Shown here: positions 25,616 through 35,000 of the stretch, in pieces
How the letters are laid out: each line of letters begins with the position of its first letter
Numbering within the stretch: the first letter of the stretch is position 1
Source: Cyclobacterium sp.
GTDB taxonomy: Bacteria > Bacteroidota > Bacteroidia > Cytophagales > Cyclobacteriaceae
NCBI RefSeq assembly: GCF_014762705.1
Contig: NZ_JABURL010000111.1
Span: 62,001 to 126,000, forward strand
DNA length: 64,000 bases
Reading direction: 5' to 3'
Program-made: the position numbers and the translations under genes
Notes under the pieces: generated by a model
The model's database searches: none
The model's input: only the letters and a program-made list of their open reading frames with translations
What the model was told of the DNA's origin: nothing

Positions 25616-27046
25616 TTAATCGATCTTATCCCATTCCTCCGTATTTTCCACATTCAGGGTGTCGGAATTGAAGGTGGGGTCCAGTCCTTTTTTCCTTTGT
25701 TCCATGTAGTCCCTCAAAGCTGCCATGGCAGGCTTTCTCAATAGAAAAATAGCGATAATGTTCAACCAGGCCATCATGCCTACACCGATATCGCCCAGGG
25801 TCCAGGCCAGGGCCGCAGTACGAATGGTACCGTAAAAGGTGGCAACCAAAATCAGTGCCCTCAATAAGAACAGTGGCCATTTCTGATTGTTGTCTCTTTG
25901 TAAAAAACTCAGATTGGTCTCTGCAATATAGTAATAAGCCATGATGGTAGTAAAGGCAAAAAATGCCAGGGCGATGGCAATAAAGCCTGGCCCAAGATTG
26001 GGGAAATGTTCACTAATAGCAAATTGGGTGAATTCAGGACCAATCGGTACTCCGGGTAAATTTTCAACAAGGAAGCCGCCCTCGGGATTGATTACATTGT
26101 ATTGTCCCGTAAAGAGAATCATGAAAGCGGTGGCGGTACAGATAAAAAGGGTGTCCACATAAACAGAAAAAGCCTGAACCAGTCCCTGCTTGACAGGGTG
26201 GCTTACCTCTGCGGCTGCGGCTGCATGTGGGGCTGTTCCCTGACCGGCCTCATTGCTGTAAATCCCTCTTTTGATTCCCCAGGAAATGGCCATGCCAAAT
26301 ATTCCTCCAAAAGTAGCATCCATATTAAATGCAGAAGAAATGATCAGTTTGATTACCCCTGGAATTTCTGTAAAGTTTAGTGCCATAATGATCACAGCCA
26401 TCAGGATATAGGCGGCAGCCATAAAGGGTACAACGATCTGGGCTACTTTTCCTATTCTTTTGACACCTCCGAAAATGATCAGGGCCAGAAAAAAACAAAT
26501 TACCAATCCAGTTACCCATACCGGAATTTGGAAAGCATTTTCTACGCTCAGGGCTATGCTGTTACTTTGAACCCCAGGCAGGAAAAATGCAGTGCTGAGA
26601 ATGGTGGCAAAAGCAAAAAGCATGGCATACCACCTGATGCCAAGGCCTTTTTCGATGTAAAAGGCCGGACCTCCCCGATATTGGCCTCCCTTGATTTCCT
26701 TGAACATCTGACCAAGTGTGGCCTCAATGAAGGCTGATGCACTTCCCAGAAATGCGATGATCCACATCCAGAAAATAGCGCCCGGACCTCCCATGGCAAT
26801 CGCAGTGGCCACTCCGGCAATGTTTCCGGTGCCTACTCTTCCGGAGATGGCAATGGCAAAGGCCTGAAAAGAGCTCACTCCCTTGTCAGAAGACTCTCCT
26901 CCAAACAGGAGTTTGACCATCTCTCTAAAATACCTGATTTGAAGAAATTTGGTGATAATGGAAAAATATACTCCGGCAGCCAAACAAAGAACAATCAGTG
27001 CATTGCTCCAGATGATATCGTTGATGGCATAAATAATAGGCTCCAT
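25616..27046 (-). CDS. Alanine:cation symporter (AGCS family)
   Basis: A 476-residue inner-membrane carrier with about ten to eleven helices. AGCS hallmarks are FREMVKLLFGG near the N-terminus, SGRVGTGNIAGVATAIA (substrate/cation loop), GGQYRGGPAFYIEKGL, and the signature NEAGQGTAPHAAAAAEVSHPVKQG. It imports alanine or glycine with sodium or protons. The ending is a hydrophilic tail rich in acidic residues. It is transcribed away from the CvfB-like gene, and the 310-base space between them holds both promoters. Nothing unusual in length or motifs. Confidence 0.94.
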   Translation of the reverse strand: MEPIIYAINDIIWSNALIVLCLAAGVYFSIITKFLQIRYFREMVKLLFGGESSDKGVSSFQAFAIAISGRVGTGNIAGVATAIAMGGPGAIFWMWIIAFLGSASAFIEATLGQMFKEIKGGQYRGGPAFYIEKGLGIRWYAMLFAFATILSTAFFLPGVQSNSIALSVENAFQIPVWVTGLVICFFLALIIFGGVKRIGKVAQIVVPFMAAAYILMAVIIMALNFTEIPGVIKLIISSAFNMDATFGGIFGMAISWGIKRGIYSNEAGQGTAPHAAAAAEVSHPVKQGLVQAFSVYVDTLFICTATAFMILFTGQYNVINPEGGFLVENLPGVPIGPEFTQFAISEHFPNLGPGFIAIALAFFAFTTIMAYYYIAETNLSFLQRDNNQKWPLFLLRALILVATFYGTIRTAALAWTLGDIGVGMMAWLNIIAIFLLRKPAMAALRDYMEQRKKGLDPTFNSDTLNVENTEEWDKID

Positions 27047-27356
27047 GTAAAGTTTTGGCTAAGGTCCAGTCAATTTCTGATCACAAAGAAAACCAAATTA
27101 TGCTTAATTCTCATTTTGACCTCAAAAATTATCTAAAAATTAAAAAAAAAACGACTTTTTTGAAAATAGTCTTTTCCGTAAAGCAATTTTTGAAATTGTA
27201 TTTGCAGATCTATCGAAACCAGGTTACACCCAATTTGTTTTTGAAGGTGATGATGCCCTTTTATTCGGTTTTTATAAACCCGTGCGAAACTGTAAAAATC
27301 ATTACATTTGTGCAGGATTTATGGTGAAATGATAGGAATCCACACGGAAAAACAAC
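27047..27356. promoter_or_regulatory. Divergent promoter region with a TAnnTTTG box
   Basis: The region separates the symporter (minus) from the CvfB-like gene (plus). On the plus strand TACATTTG at 27303-27310 is a perfect Bacteroidota -7 box, 47 bases before the CvfB start. The expected upstream TTTG is only weakly matched (TTTAT near 27271). A poly-A stretch sits at 27140-27155. No gene-like frame is present. Confidence 0.5.
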
Positions 27357-28184
27357 ATGAAGGAATTAGGAAAGATCAACCAACTGCCCATCAACCGGTT
27401 TACGGACAATGGTGCCTATTTAATGTTAAGCGATCAAACGGAAGTATTGATTCCTAAACGCTATTTAAGTGGTGCGGAAAACGAGGGGGATGTACTTGAA
27501 GTTTTTGTCTACACCGATAGCGAGGACAGACCGGTGGCCGTTACGGATAAGCCCCTGGCATTATTGGATCAGTTTGCTGTTCTGGAAGTCAAGGAGGTAA
27601 CAGGTATAGGCGCTTTCCTGGATTGGGGTCTGGAAAAAGATTTGCTGCTTCCCAACTCAGAAATGCACCAAAAAGTCAGCAAAGGCGATAAGGTACTGGT
27701 CATGGTTTGTATAGACCACAAAACCAACCGACTGCTGGGAGTGAGTAAATACGAAGATTTTATTTTGTCAGATACCAGTATTTTTGAAGTGGGGCAGGAA
27801 GTGGATGCCTTGGTATTTGACCATACGGATTTGGGGTTTAAGGCGCTGATCAACGGGTTTTATGAGGGATTAATTTATGGCAATGAAACCTTTAAGCCCC
27901 TTGAGGCTGGTGATAAAGTCAGGGCTTTTGTAAAGAAAGTCCGGGAAGATGGTAAGATTGATTTGCAATTGACACCAATAGGCAGACAAAAATTTGAAGA
28001 AGGAGCAGCTGCGATTCTGGAAACCCTGGAGAAACATGCCTTTTTACCATTGAATGATAAATCCGACCCAGAGGTCATTCGGGAAACACTGGCTATGAGC
28101 AAAAAGCAATTCAAGCAATGTATAGGCCAGTTGTACAAGAAGAAAAAAATCATTATCAAAGAGGATGGCATATATTTGGCCTAG
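27357..28184 (+). CDS. CvfB/YitL-like S1-domain RNA-binding protein
   Basis: The 275-residue protein has tandem S1-like OB folds. Conserved blocks are GDVLEVFVYTDSEDRPVAVTDKP, FAVLEVKEVTGIGAFLDWGLEKDLLLP and the third copy GDKVRAFVKKVREDGKIDLQL. A C-terminal winged-helix-like part follows (SKKQFKQCIGQLYKKKKI). CvfB proteins bind RNA, affecting virulence factors or translation in some species; the target here is unknown. It is a single-gene unit before a ROK kinase, with an inverted repeat in the spacer. Length and order match the family well. Confidence 0.9.
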   Translation: MKELGKINQLPINRFTDNGAYLMLSDQTEVLIPKRYLSGAENEGDVLEVFVYTDSEDRPVAVTDKPLALLDQFAVLEVKEVTGIGAFLDWGLEKDLLLPNSEMHQKVSKGDKVLVMVCIDHKTNRLLGVSKYEDFILSDTSIFEVGQEVDALVFDHTDLGFKALINGFYEGLIYGNETFKPLEAGDKVRAFVKKVREDGKIDLQLTPIGRQKFEEGAAAILETLEKHAFLPLNDKSDPEVIRETLAMSKKQFKQCIGQLYKKKKIIIKEDGIYLA

Positions 28185-28253
28185 GTCAGCATATCCGTTT
28201 TATTTATTCCTTTATCGGGTTAAATAGCGAAATTAGAAGAAAAACCTATATTT

Positions 28254-28277
28254 TTACCAAACCTACCGATTTGGTAA
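28254..28277 (+). promoter_or_regulatory. Inverted repeat before the ROK kinase gene
   Basis: TTACCAAA (28254-28261) and TTTGGTAA (28270-28277) form perfect 8-base arms around an 8-base centre, 55 bases before the kinase start. No T-run follows, so an operator or a leader hairpin is more likely than a terminator. Confidence 0.4.
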
Positions 28278-28331
28278 TAGAAGAAATTCCCCTCGGGAAA
28301 AATATGATACCTTTAAATTGAAAAAATTATA

Positions 28332-29255
28332 ATGGATAAGAAAACGGAAAATTTTTTAGGAATTGATGTAGGAGGTACCCATGTAAAAATAGGACTGGTC
28401 AATACCAAAGGGAACATCATTCAATTTGCTAAGGAAGAGACAGCTTCACTAAGAAAACACCCCCAGGGGTTTAATTTGGGATTTGTGGAAACCGTAGGGA
28501 AATACCTGAAAAAATATCCTGAGGTAAGGCATGTCGGGATCGGTCTTCCCGGATTGGTCAGCAAGGACCGCACCACCACCCTTGAAATTCCTGCCATTGG
28601 AGAATTAAATGGTTTCAACCTGAAAGGAGCTTTATTGGAAAAATTTCCAGATATTATCTTTCATTTGGAAAATGATGCCAGTGCTGCAGCAGTTGGTGAA
28701 TTGCATTTTGGGACGGGCGATAACTCTGATAGTTACTTATTCATTACTTTGGGTACCGGAATAGGAAGTGCGCTTATCATTGATGGAGAGGTTTTTAAGG
28801 GCGTAAGGGGAAATGCCATGGAAATGGGGCACATGTTGTCCAGAGGAAATAGCCGCCTCGAACCCCTGATAGGCCGCAACGGTATCCTGAATATCGCAAA
28901 GCGCATGCTGGATACGTTTCCCAATGATGCGGGAGAATTATCCCAAATGGAATTGGGCATGCATATACTGGTAGCTGCAGCCAACAACGGCAATGGAGTT
29001 GCACTGAAAACTTTTGCTGAGGTTGGAGAAATCATGGGAGAAGCCATCGTGTCCACCATCCGTATCCTGGACGTAAATGAAATTTACTTCGGAGGAGGAA
29101 TTTCCGCAGCCCTTCCCTTCATCTTGCCCAGTATGGAAAAATGCATTCATAAATACTTAAGTCCTTATTATCTTTCTGATTTGACGATGCAGCGTGCGAC
29201 ATTGGAAAATGATGCCGGGACCCTTGGGGCAGCAGCTTTGTGTTTTATGGATTAA
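28332..29255 (+). CDS. ROK-family sugar kinase (glucokinase-like)
   Basis: The 307-residue protein has the ATP phosphate-1 loop GIDVGGTHVKIGLVN, the sugar-binding ENDASAAAVGEL (the D is the catalytic base) and the phosphate-2 loop FITLGTGIGSALI. The late GGGIS adenosine motif is also present. It should phosphorylate glucose or a related hexose in the cytosol. The usual ROK zinc site (CxCGxxGCxE after EMGH) is missing: EMGHMLS is followed by RGNSRLEPLIGRNG, which has no cysteine. Some polyphosphate-glucokinase-like members also lack it. The 3' end overlaps the convergent lipoprotein gene by 11 bases. A hairpin just past the stop may end transcription. Confidence 0.9.
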   Translation: MDKKTENFLGIDVGGTHVKIGLVNTKGNIIQFAKEETASLRKHPQGFNLGFVETVGKYLKKYPEVRHVGIGLPGLVSKDRTTTLEIPAIGELNGFNLKGALLEKFPDIIFHLENDASAAAVGELHFGTGDNSDSYLFITLGTGIGSALIIDGEVFKGVRGNAMEMGHMLSRGNSRLEPLIGRNGILNIAKRMLDTFPNDAGELSQMELGMHILVAAANNGNGVALKTFAEVGEIMGEAIVSTIRILDVNEIYFGGGISAALPFILPSMEKCIHKYLSPYYLSDLTMQRATLENDAGTLGAAALCFMD

Positions 29256-29634
29256 GTGAAGTAATGGTCACTTCACTCACTTTGCTAATGGCATTTAGGC
29301 GAAAAAGAACCTTCAGGGGTTCTTTTTCTGGTTTTACGCCACATTTATCAGAGGGTTCAAGAAAATAAATAAAAAAACTTTGACTTTTATCCACCAGCTC
29401 AACTCTGTCCGGGCGGCCAAAAGTCTTGATGATTTCCTGATTGTAACTAGCCAGAAAGGTGTTTTTTATCCGTTGCAATTCTTCAACATCTTTAATCCTT
29501 AACCCCAGACACCCGTTCCTGTCTTCCTTCCAGGCTTCCAGATCCATATTTCCTGCATCCAGTTTGCTTGTACAGGAGGAAAGGTAAATTGCGCACGAAA
29601 AAGTCAAAATTAAAAAGGAACATGAGTATTTCAT
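29245..29634 (-). CDS. Small lipoprotein of unknown function
   Basis: The protein (129 residues from ATG 29634) begins with a Sec signal and lipobox LSSC. The mature part has two cysteines (NGCLGLRI and SDKCGVKP) and reads as an alpha/beta fold (RIKNTFLASYNQEIIKTFGRPD, then SQSFFIYFLEPSD). The pattern resembles small SmpA/OmlA-like lipoproteins with GRPD at a turn, but I would not name it. An upstream in-frame start would add 30 residues without signal character. It converges with the ROK gene and contains a strong palindrome near its 3' end that looks like a terminator. Confidence 0.75.
   Translation of the reverse strand: MKYSCSFLILTFSCAIYLSSCTSKLDAGNMDLEAWKEDRNGCLGLRIKDVEELQRIKNTFLASYNQEIIKTFGRPDRVELVDKSQSFFIYFLEPSDKCGVKPEKEPLKVLFRLNAISKVSEVTITSLNP
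29302..29327. terminator. Bidirectional hairpin inside the lipoprotein gene, after the ROK gene
   Basis: AAAAAGAACC (29302-29311) pairs perfectly with GGTTCTTTTT (29318-29327) around a 6-base loop. T-rich tracts follow on both strands. It lies 47 bases after the ROK stop and inside codons near the end of the convergent lipoprotein gene. Confidence 0.6.
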
Positions 29635-29771
29635 AGTTGATTTATTTCCACAGCCGTTGATGAATTCAGAACGCCAAAAGTAAGCAGATAGTTTGGGATA
29701 TTTTTTTGAGAATAGACAAAACATTCACTACAGATATACGCAGATTAGCACAGATTTTTTCCATCATCAGC

Positions 29772-32009
29772 TTATAGGTCAATTGGTTGAGAGGCAGGAA
29801 GATGATATTCCTCCCCCTGATAATTCAGGATTACTTCCCTGTCTGCTTCTGCCCTGATCACTTTGTTGTTTTCCAGCTGGAGCACAAATTGGCAGCTGTT
29901 ATTGAAGCTTACATCGACTAGTCCATCTCCATTTAGGTCCATCTCCTTTCCTTCACCTCCAGCCGCAGTCAGTCCGATATAGGATTTTTCCCCAACTTCT
30001 GCCATGGCCGTGGAAAAGCCATCTTCAGTCCAGGAAAAGGAAGCCAACAAATCACTGGCATCCGGATTTTCAGGGGATTTGGGATAAACCATCAGGTCTA
30101 CTGAAGGTTCTTTACTTTCAAACCTTACCGGCGTAAGCCAGCCATAGGTGCTTCGGATGGCCTCCGCATCGGAATGGATCTGAGCCTCCTTGTTCAGGCT
30201 GATAAAATATTGCCGGTCTCCATCCTGCTCGTAACCGGTATAAACCATCTTCTCATTCATTCCGGTTTGGAGCGGTCTACCGTCATTTTCCAGAAGGGGA
30301 ACTGTAAGGCCGTAGGGTAAGGATTGAGGACTGCTCAGACGGCTTACGACCAGATCTGGAGTGAGGGTAAAATGTTGTTTAAAATAAGGGCCACCTCTAC
30401 CAGTGACATAGGAATAATGCAAGGTAAATTTAACCAACAGGGGATGAACAAAATGTATTTCGGGTATGGCCTGATAATTGGCCGCCAGATCAGCGATCCT
30501 AACCCAATGATCTCTTTCTACCCATTCCGGTCCGAATGTCACTCCACTTAATCTCCTGTAAGTATCCAGCGTATCTCCGCTTCCCGTTTTCATCATGTAG
30601 CGGGTACCGGCTTTCAGGTCATGCTCCCCATCTGAAGGCCCCAGTCTGGCATCCCATCCTTTTTTGCTGAACCGGATTACGCCCAATGGGGTCCAGCTCA
30701 GGTTGTACTTGGGAATGCTCGCACCACGCAGGTTAGCCACCACCTGTAGGCCCCCCGCATTGGCAAAGAAGGCCCCAAATTTATCGTCCGTCTCCAGGGC
30801 ATAGCCTCCAATTTCAGTTGGAGCCGGTTCTTCTAAAATATCCGATTGCCTGCTCAACCAGGCCTCAGAAAGATGCTGGATCGTGGCTCCTGTATAGTTT
30901 CCCCATTGACTTGCAGGTTGGTACCCTACCCTTAATCCCGGTTCAAAATGATTTTTGGTAATATAAAAAGACCCTTCCCAAGGTTGATCAGTTCTTTGCC
31001 ACCTCAAAATACTGTTGAAAGCCAGATTGGCTGCCCGTCGGTATTGGCCTGCCAACAAGCTATCCCCTTCACTCAGCGCATCTTCTGCCAGACTTTCGAA
31101 CGCCAGCTGGTAAAGCACATCGTTGAAGATATGGTTATCCGTCCGGCCGTTGGCGGGTGCCTGGCCATCCGGGGCCTGGAGAAGCAGGCTGGTTTGTGTA
31201 CCTCTCCGGATAGCAGATTTCATTTCTTCGGCAGACGGACCATCATAGCCTTCCATTACCAGACCAATCAGATTGCCCCGGCCTACTGCTTCCACAGCCA
31301 GGGATTGGGGGGCACTGCTCCAATCCTGGTACAAATTCCACTTGTCACTCATTATCCTTACACGCTGAGAAAGCTCATGCCAGGCTGTTTCGATAAAGGC
31401 AACTGCCTGATCTCTATCGACCAAACCCAATTTTACACGGCTCCATTCCCCTTTCATGGCATAGGTCCTCCAGTTATTGATCCTGCCATCAAAGTTCTGC
31501 ATGACAACAGCCAGTGGTGTCTTCATGCGATCTTCCCATAATTGGTATTTATTGGAAGAAATATGGGGTCGGTAAAGGTCCAGGGCATGGGCCAAAGGGC
31601 TGATAAAGAATTCTCCATGCTCATCAGGAATGGACTTTGTACCCACAGCAAAGTTGCCGGTACTGTGCTCCATGGCAAGGATGCCTGCTTCTTTTAAACC
31701 TTCTCCTCTTCCCGCTTTCAACAATACCCCAACAGCAAAAGCAAAATAGGGGGTGGCATATTGGTGTTCCCGATTCAGGTATGGGTCAATAATGGCTCCT
31801 GATGCATTCTGGTGTAAGGCTACAACCTGACAGGTGGCTGCAATGGCATCTAAAAAGGCTGATTTATCCTGAAGTGAGGGCTGCCAGGGTTTTGCCGTCA
31901 GGTGAAAGGGTAGTTCTGGAAGCCTTGTTTCCTGGGCATGAATCTCAGTCAGACTAAAGCAAAAAACCGAGAACAAAAAGACAACTTTATACCAAAGATA
32001 TTTTTTCAT
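29772..32009 (-). CDS. Exported lyase-like protein, (alpha/alpha) toroid plus beta domain
   Basis: The 745-residue protein has a Sec signal ending IHAQE. Residues 40-400 look like helical hairpins of an (alpha/alpha) toroid, with conserved-looking NREHQYATPYFAF, NNWRTYAMKGEWSRVKLGL, GRTDNHIFNDVLYQL and YQPASQWGNYTGAT. The last 330 residues are strand-rich. This order is common in polysaccharide lyases, but I could not place it in a numbered family. It ends the minus-strand transcription unit, 27 bases after the trimodular lyase gene, so both probably act on the same polymer outside the cytoplasm. A late segment MDLNGDGLVDVSF resembles a calcium-binding loop. Function is inferred from context and shape only. 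Confidence 0.7.
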   Translation of the reverse strand: MKKYLWYKVVFLFSVFCFSLTEIHAQETRLPELPFHLTAKPWQPSLQDKSAFLDAIAATCQVVALHQNASGAIIDPYLNREHQYATPYFAFAVGVLLKAGRGEGLKEAGILAMEHSTGNFAVGTKSIPDEHGEFFISPLAHALDLYRPHISSNKYQLWEDRMKTPLAVVMQNFDGRINNWRTYAMKGEWSRVKLGLVDRDQAVAFIETAWHELSQRVRIMSDKWNLYQDWSSAPQSLAVEAVGRGNLIGLVMEGYDGPSAEEMKSAIRRGTQTSLLLQAPDGQAPANGRTDNHIFNDVLYQLAFESLAEDALSEGDSLLAGQYRRAANLAFNSILRWQRTDQPWEGSFYITKNHFEPGLRVGYQPASQWGNYTGATIQHLSEAWLSRQSDILEEPAPTEIGGYALETDDKFGAFFANAGGLQVVANLRGASIPKYNLSWTPLGVIRFSKKGWDARLGPSDGEHDLKAGTRYMMKTGSGDTLDTYRRLSGVTFGPEWVERDHWVRIADLAANYQAIPEIHFVHPLLVKFTLHYSYVTGRGGPYFKQHFTLTPDLVVSRLSSPQSLPYGLTVPLLENDGRPLQTGMNEKMVYTGYEQDGDRQYFISLNKEAQIHSDAEAIRSTYGWLTPVRFESKEPSVDLMVYPKSPENPDASDLLASFSWTEDGFSTAMAEVGEKSYIGLTAAGGEGKEMDLNGDGLVDVSFNNSCQFVLQLENNKVIRAEADREVILNYQGEEYHLPASQPIDL

Positions 32010-32036
32010 GGCTGGATTTTTTTCAGGTTTTGTTTT

Positions 32037-35000
32037 TTAAAATTGAAATTGGATGACTTCACTTTTTCCTTGATACTTAACGCTGAGACGCATGTTTCTG
32101 GCTCCCGGGCGGGATCCATTCAAAATTTCAACTTGTATTTCCGGTTTTTCCATTTGGTACGGAATCAGGGTGGTGATGAACCTTTTATTGCTTTTTGTTT
32201 TCTCCATCTGGAACGAAAAAGCGGGCCGGGGTTCTTTTTTTGTATAAACAAAAGAAACCTGACCTTTCGCCTCTGCGAGTGAGAGTCCATCCTGGGGAAG
32301 GGCTTGGATGGCAAGGTTGTAGCCCTGCTCAAAATTCGTATTGGCTGACAGGGTAGTGGCATTCATATCAGCTTTTCCTGGCGCTAATTGAAAGTTGAGG
32401 TCCAATTGTCCTGTGGCTTTTCCTATGGCCTCATCGATAAGGATAAAAAATGACTTATTAACGAAAATTACGGCCCTGCGGTGAGCCAGTTCGGGATAAC
32501 TTTGGTTTTCTACTACCAGAATATCGTGTTTCTCACCCGGTCGCCAAAGTAATAATTGGGGAGCGTAAGCGGCATTTGTACCATCCAGGGTCAGTGTTTG
32601 ATGGACTTTTGTTTGCCGGAACCAGGAACGGTTTTCAGGATCTCCACTGTAGATAAAACTTCCTGAATCGGGAGTAAGGTTTCGCCCCCCGGCATACAGT
32701 TCAAAGGTGCTATTATCGGGTTGGCTGTGGCCACCACCATCAGGACCACACTTTAAAACCATACAAATGGCTTCCTGGTCCCAACTGCTTCGCATGGAAT
32801 ACAGGCCACTTTCCCGAAAAGCGAAAGCGGTTGCATCAGGTTTTTGGCCTTGCCGTCCTTCAGTGGCTACGTACAGAAAGTCGGGACGATCAAATAATGC
32901 GGCCCATTCCTTCAGCTGGCCGTAATATTGATCTGGCTTTCCGGTCCAGGCATCTCCAAATTGGGGTGTGGTACCGTTCGGGAAGGCAAGTTTCATGGGG
33001 ACCTCACACATTTTTTCTATTAACCGGAGGTAATCATCGGAAAAAAGGTGGCCAAGATCATTCATTTTGGCCATTTCATAACTGCGTAAAAACCAGCGGA
33101 TACTGCCCATATGGTAACCAAAAGCCAACTCCCTTTGGTGGCCATCAGGATAGACCTGATTATCGATTTCCTGATTGAACCTGTTTACTGCTTCTTCTAA
33201 CCAAACCTCTGATGCTTTAAATTCCGGAAAGCTCATGGCAATAAAAGCCAGGCCTTCTGCCTCCATCAGCGCCCAATTGCTGCCTGCAGAGTATTTGCTC
33301 ATGAGATAATCGGCATGTTCGTGGACTGCAAGTAAAAAGCTAACCAGCGCTTCTGGGGTAAAGGAAGGAGAATCCAGAAAATACTGGAAAAGGTTGGTCC
33401 ACCGGTGGCCACGGATACCCGCTTCGATGGATCTCCATGCAAATTGATGTGCTTCATCTCTTGGGTTTTTTTCTACCCAATTCATCATTTGAAGGACCCA
33501 TTCCCTGGCATACTTTTCCTCACCTGTATGCCAATAGGCCTTTGCCATGGCTTCCCAAAAGGTCATGCGGTTCAATTGCCAAACCCATTCGTTATCACTT
33601 ACGGGCCGGCTTGCCCAATCAATGTCCTCCCCCACAAAAAAGGAGGGATAGGCAGGCTGCCCTACCATGATATGGGCCAGGGCATTGTTGGCGGTTTCCA
33701 TGTCCTTTTCACTGGCCTTGATTTCCTGCTGTTTCATTTTCTGTCTGTCAACAGGATGTTTCACTGCGTCTCTTTCTCTGTAATACTGTAGCAGTTGCCG
33801 GGCGACTACCAGTGGATTACCGGTACCATCAGGATGTTTTACCCGTATTCCCTCATCAAATTCTATCAAGGGATAAAGCTGTTGAAATTTTTGGTGGAAA
33901 GCCCGGGTGGATTTTCCATAGACCATATCAGATTTATTGTCTATGGATAAGTTATATCCTATGTTTCCCTTGTTTTCATCTGAATTGCGGATGCCTTCGC
34001 CTCCATTATTTCTGCTGGTATTATTTATTACATCAAATTCATTTGTACCTGCGATCCAATGGTCCAAAAACAAGCCATGATGGTCATTTCCTTCAAGGAG
34101 GTTGTTTTCCAAAAAGAGGTTTTTGCTCTCTGTGACATGAATACCATGAAGTTTGTTTCTGGCGGCTTCATTTCCTTTAAGCTTAACATTCAGACCAAAA
34201 GAAAGGTGGATACCGCTACCCCAGGGAGAGTTACTAAACCTTCCATCAGTAACTTGAACATTTTCTACCCTTGTCAGGTGAAGGTTATGGTGCAGTCCCT
34301 TTCCGGGAACTACATTTGACCCGTTGTCGCTGAAATCACATTGGATGAGCTGCACATCCTTGGCTCCACGGATGGAAACTCCATGCTTGGTAAAGTTCCT
34401 TACAGTGACGTGAGCCAATTGAATGTTTTGCATTTGCCCTTCATTCTCTGCCGAAAAAACCAAACCTTCCCGTCTTAAAGCCGACTGCCGGGCCCTTTCC
34501 CTCCGGCCCTGGTTGGGGTCAGTCCCGGGATCTACCGATTCAGCTCCTTCCAACACCAAATGCCGGATGACTACATTGTTTATCTCCGGGTCTTTGTTGC
34601 CCATGGTCAATCCCGATTTGCCCTTTTCAAGGATTAAAATGGTAGCTTCGCCCAAGCCTTCCAAATGGGTTTCCCCAGGGATAAGTAGTGTTGATTCCAA
34701 TGGGTAGATACCTGTCTGTAAAAAAACTTTTCTTCCTGTGCCGGCCGCTTTATCCAAAGCCTCCTGAATGGATTCTCCGGGGCTAACGACCAGGTCCTGC
34801 TCCTTTTTGTTTTGGTCCGGATTTTCCATCGCTCCGGTAAGCGGCCGGGCATTTTCCAAAGGATCAATGGAGCTTGTATGTATCCCGGAGGAGGATGGAG
34901 CCCTGTGGGATACCAGGAAATACCAGGAAGTAGATGGCCGGGTTTTCTCAATGGCTTTACCGGAATAAGGCATCTCCACATTTTTAAAACTGGTGTAATG

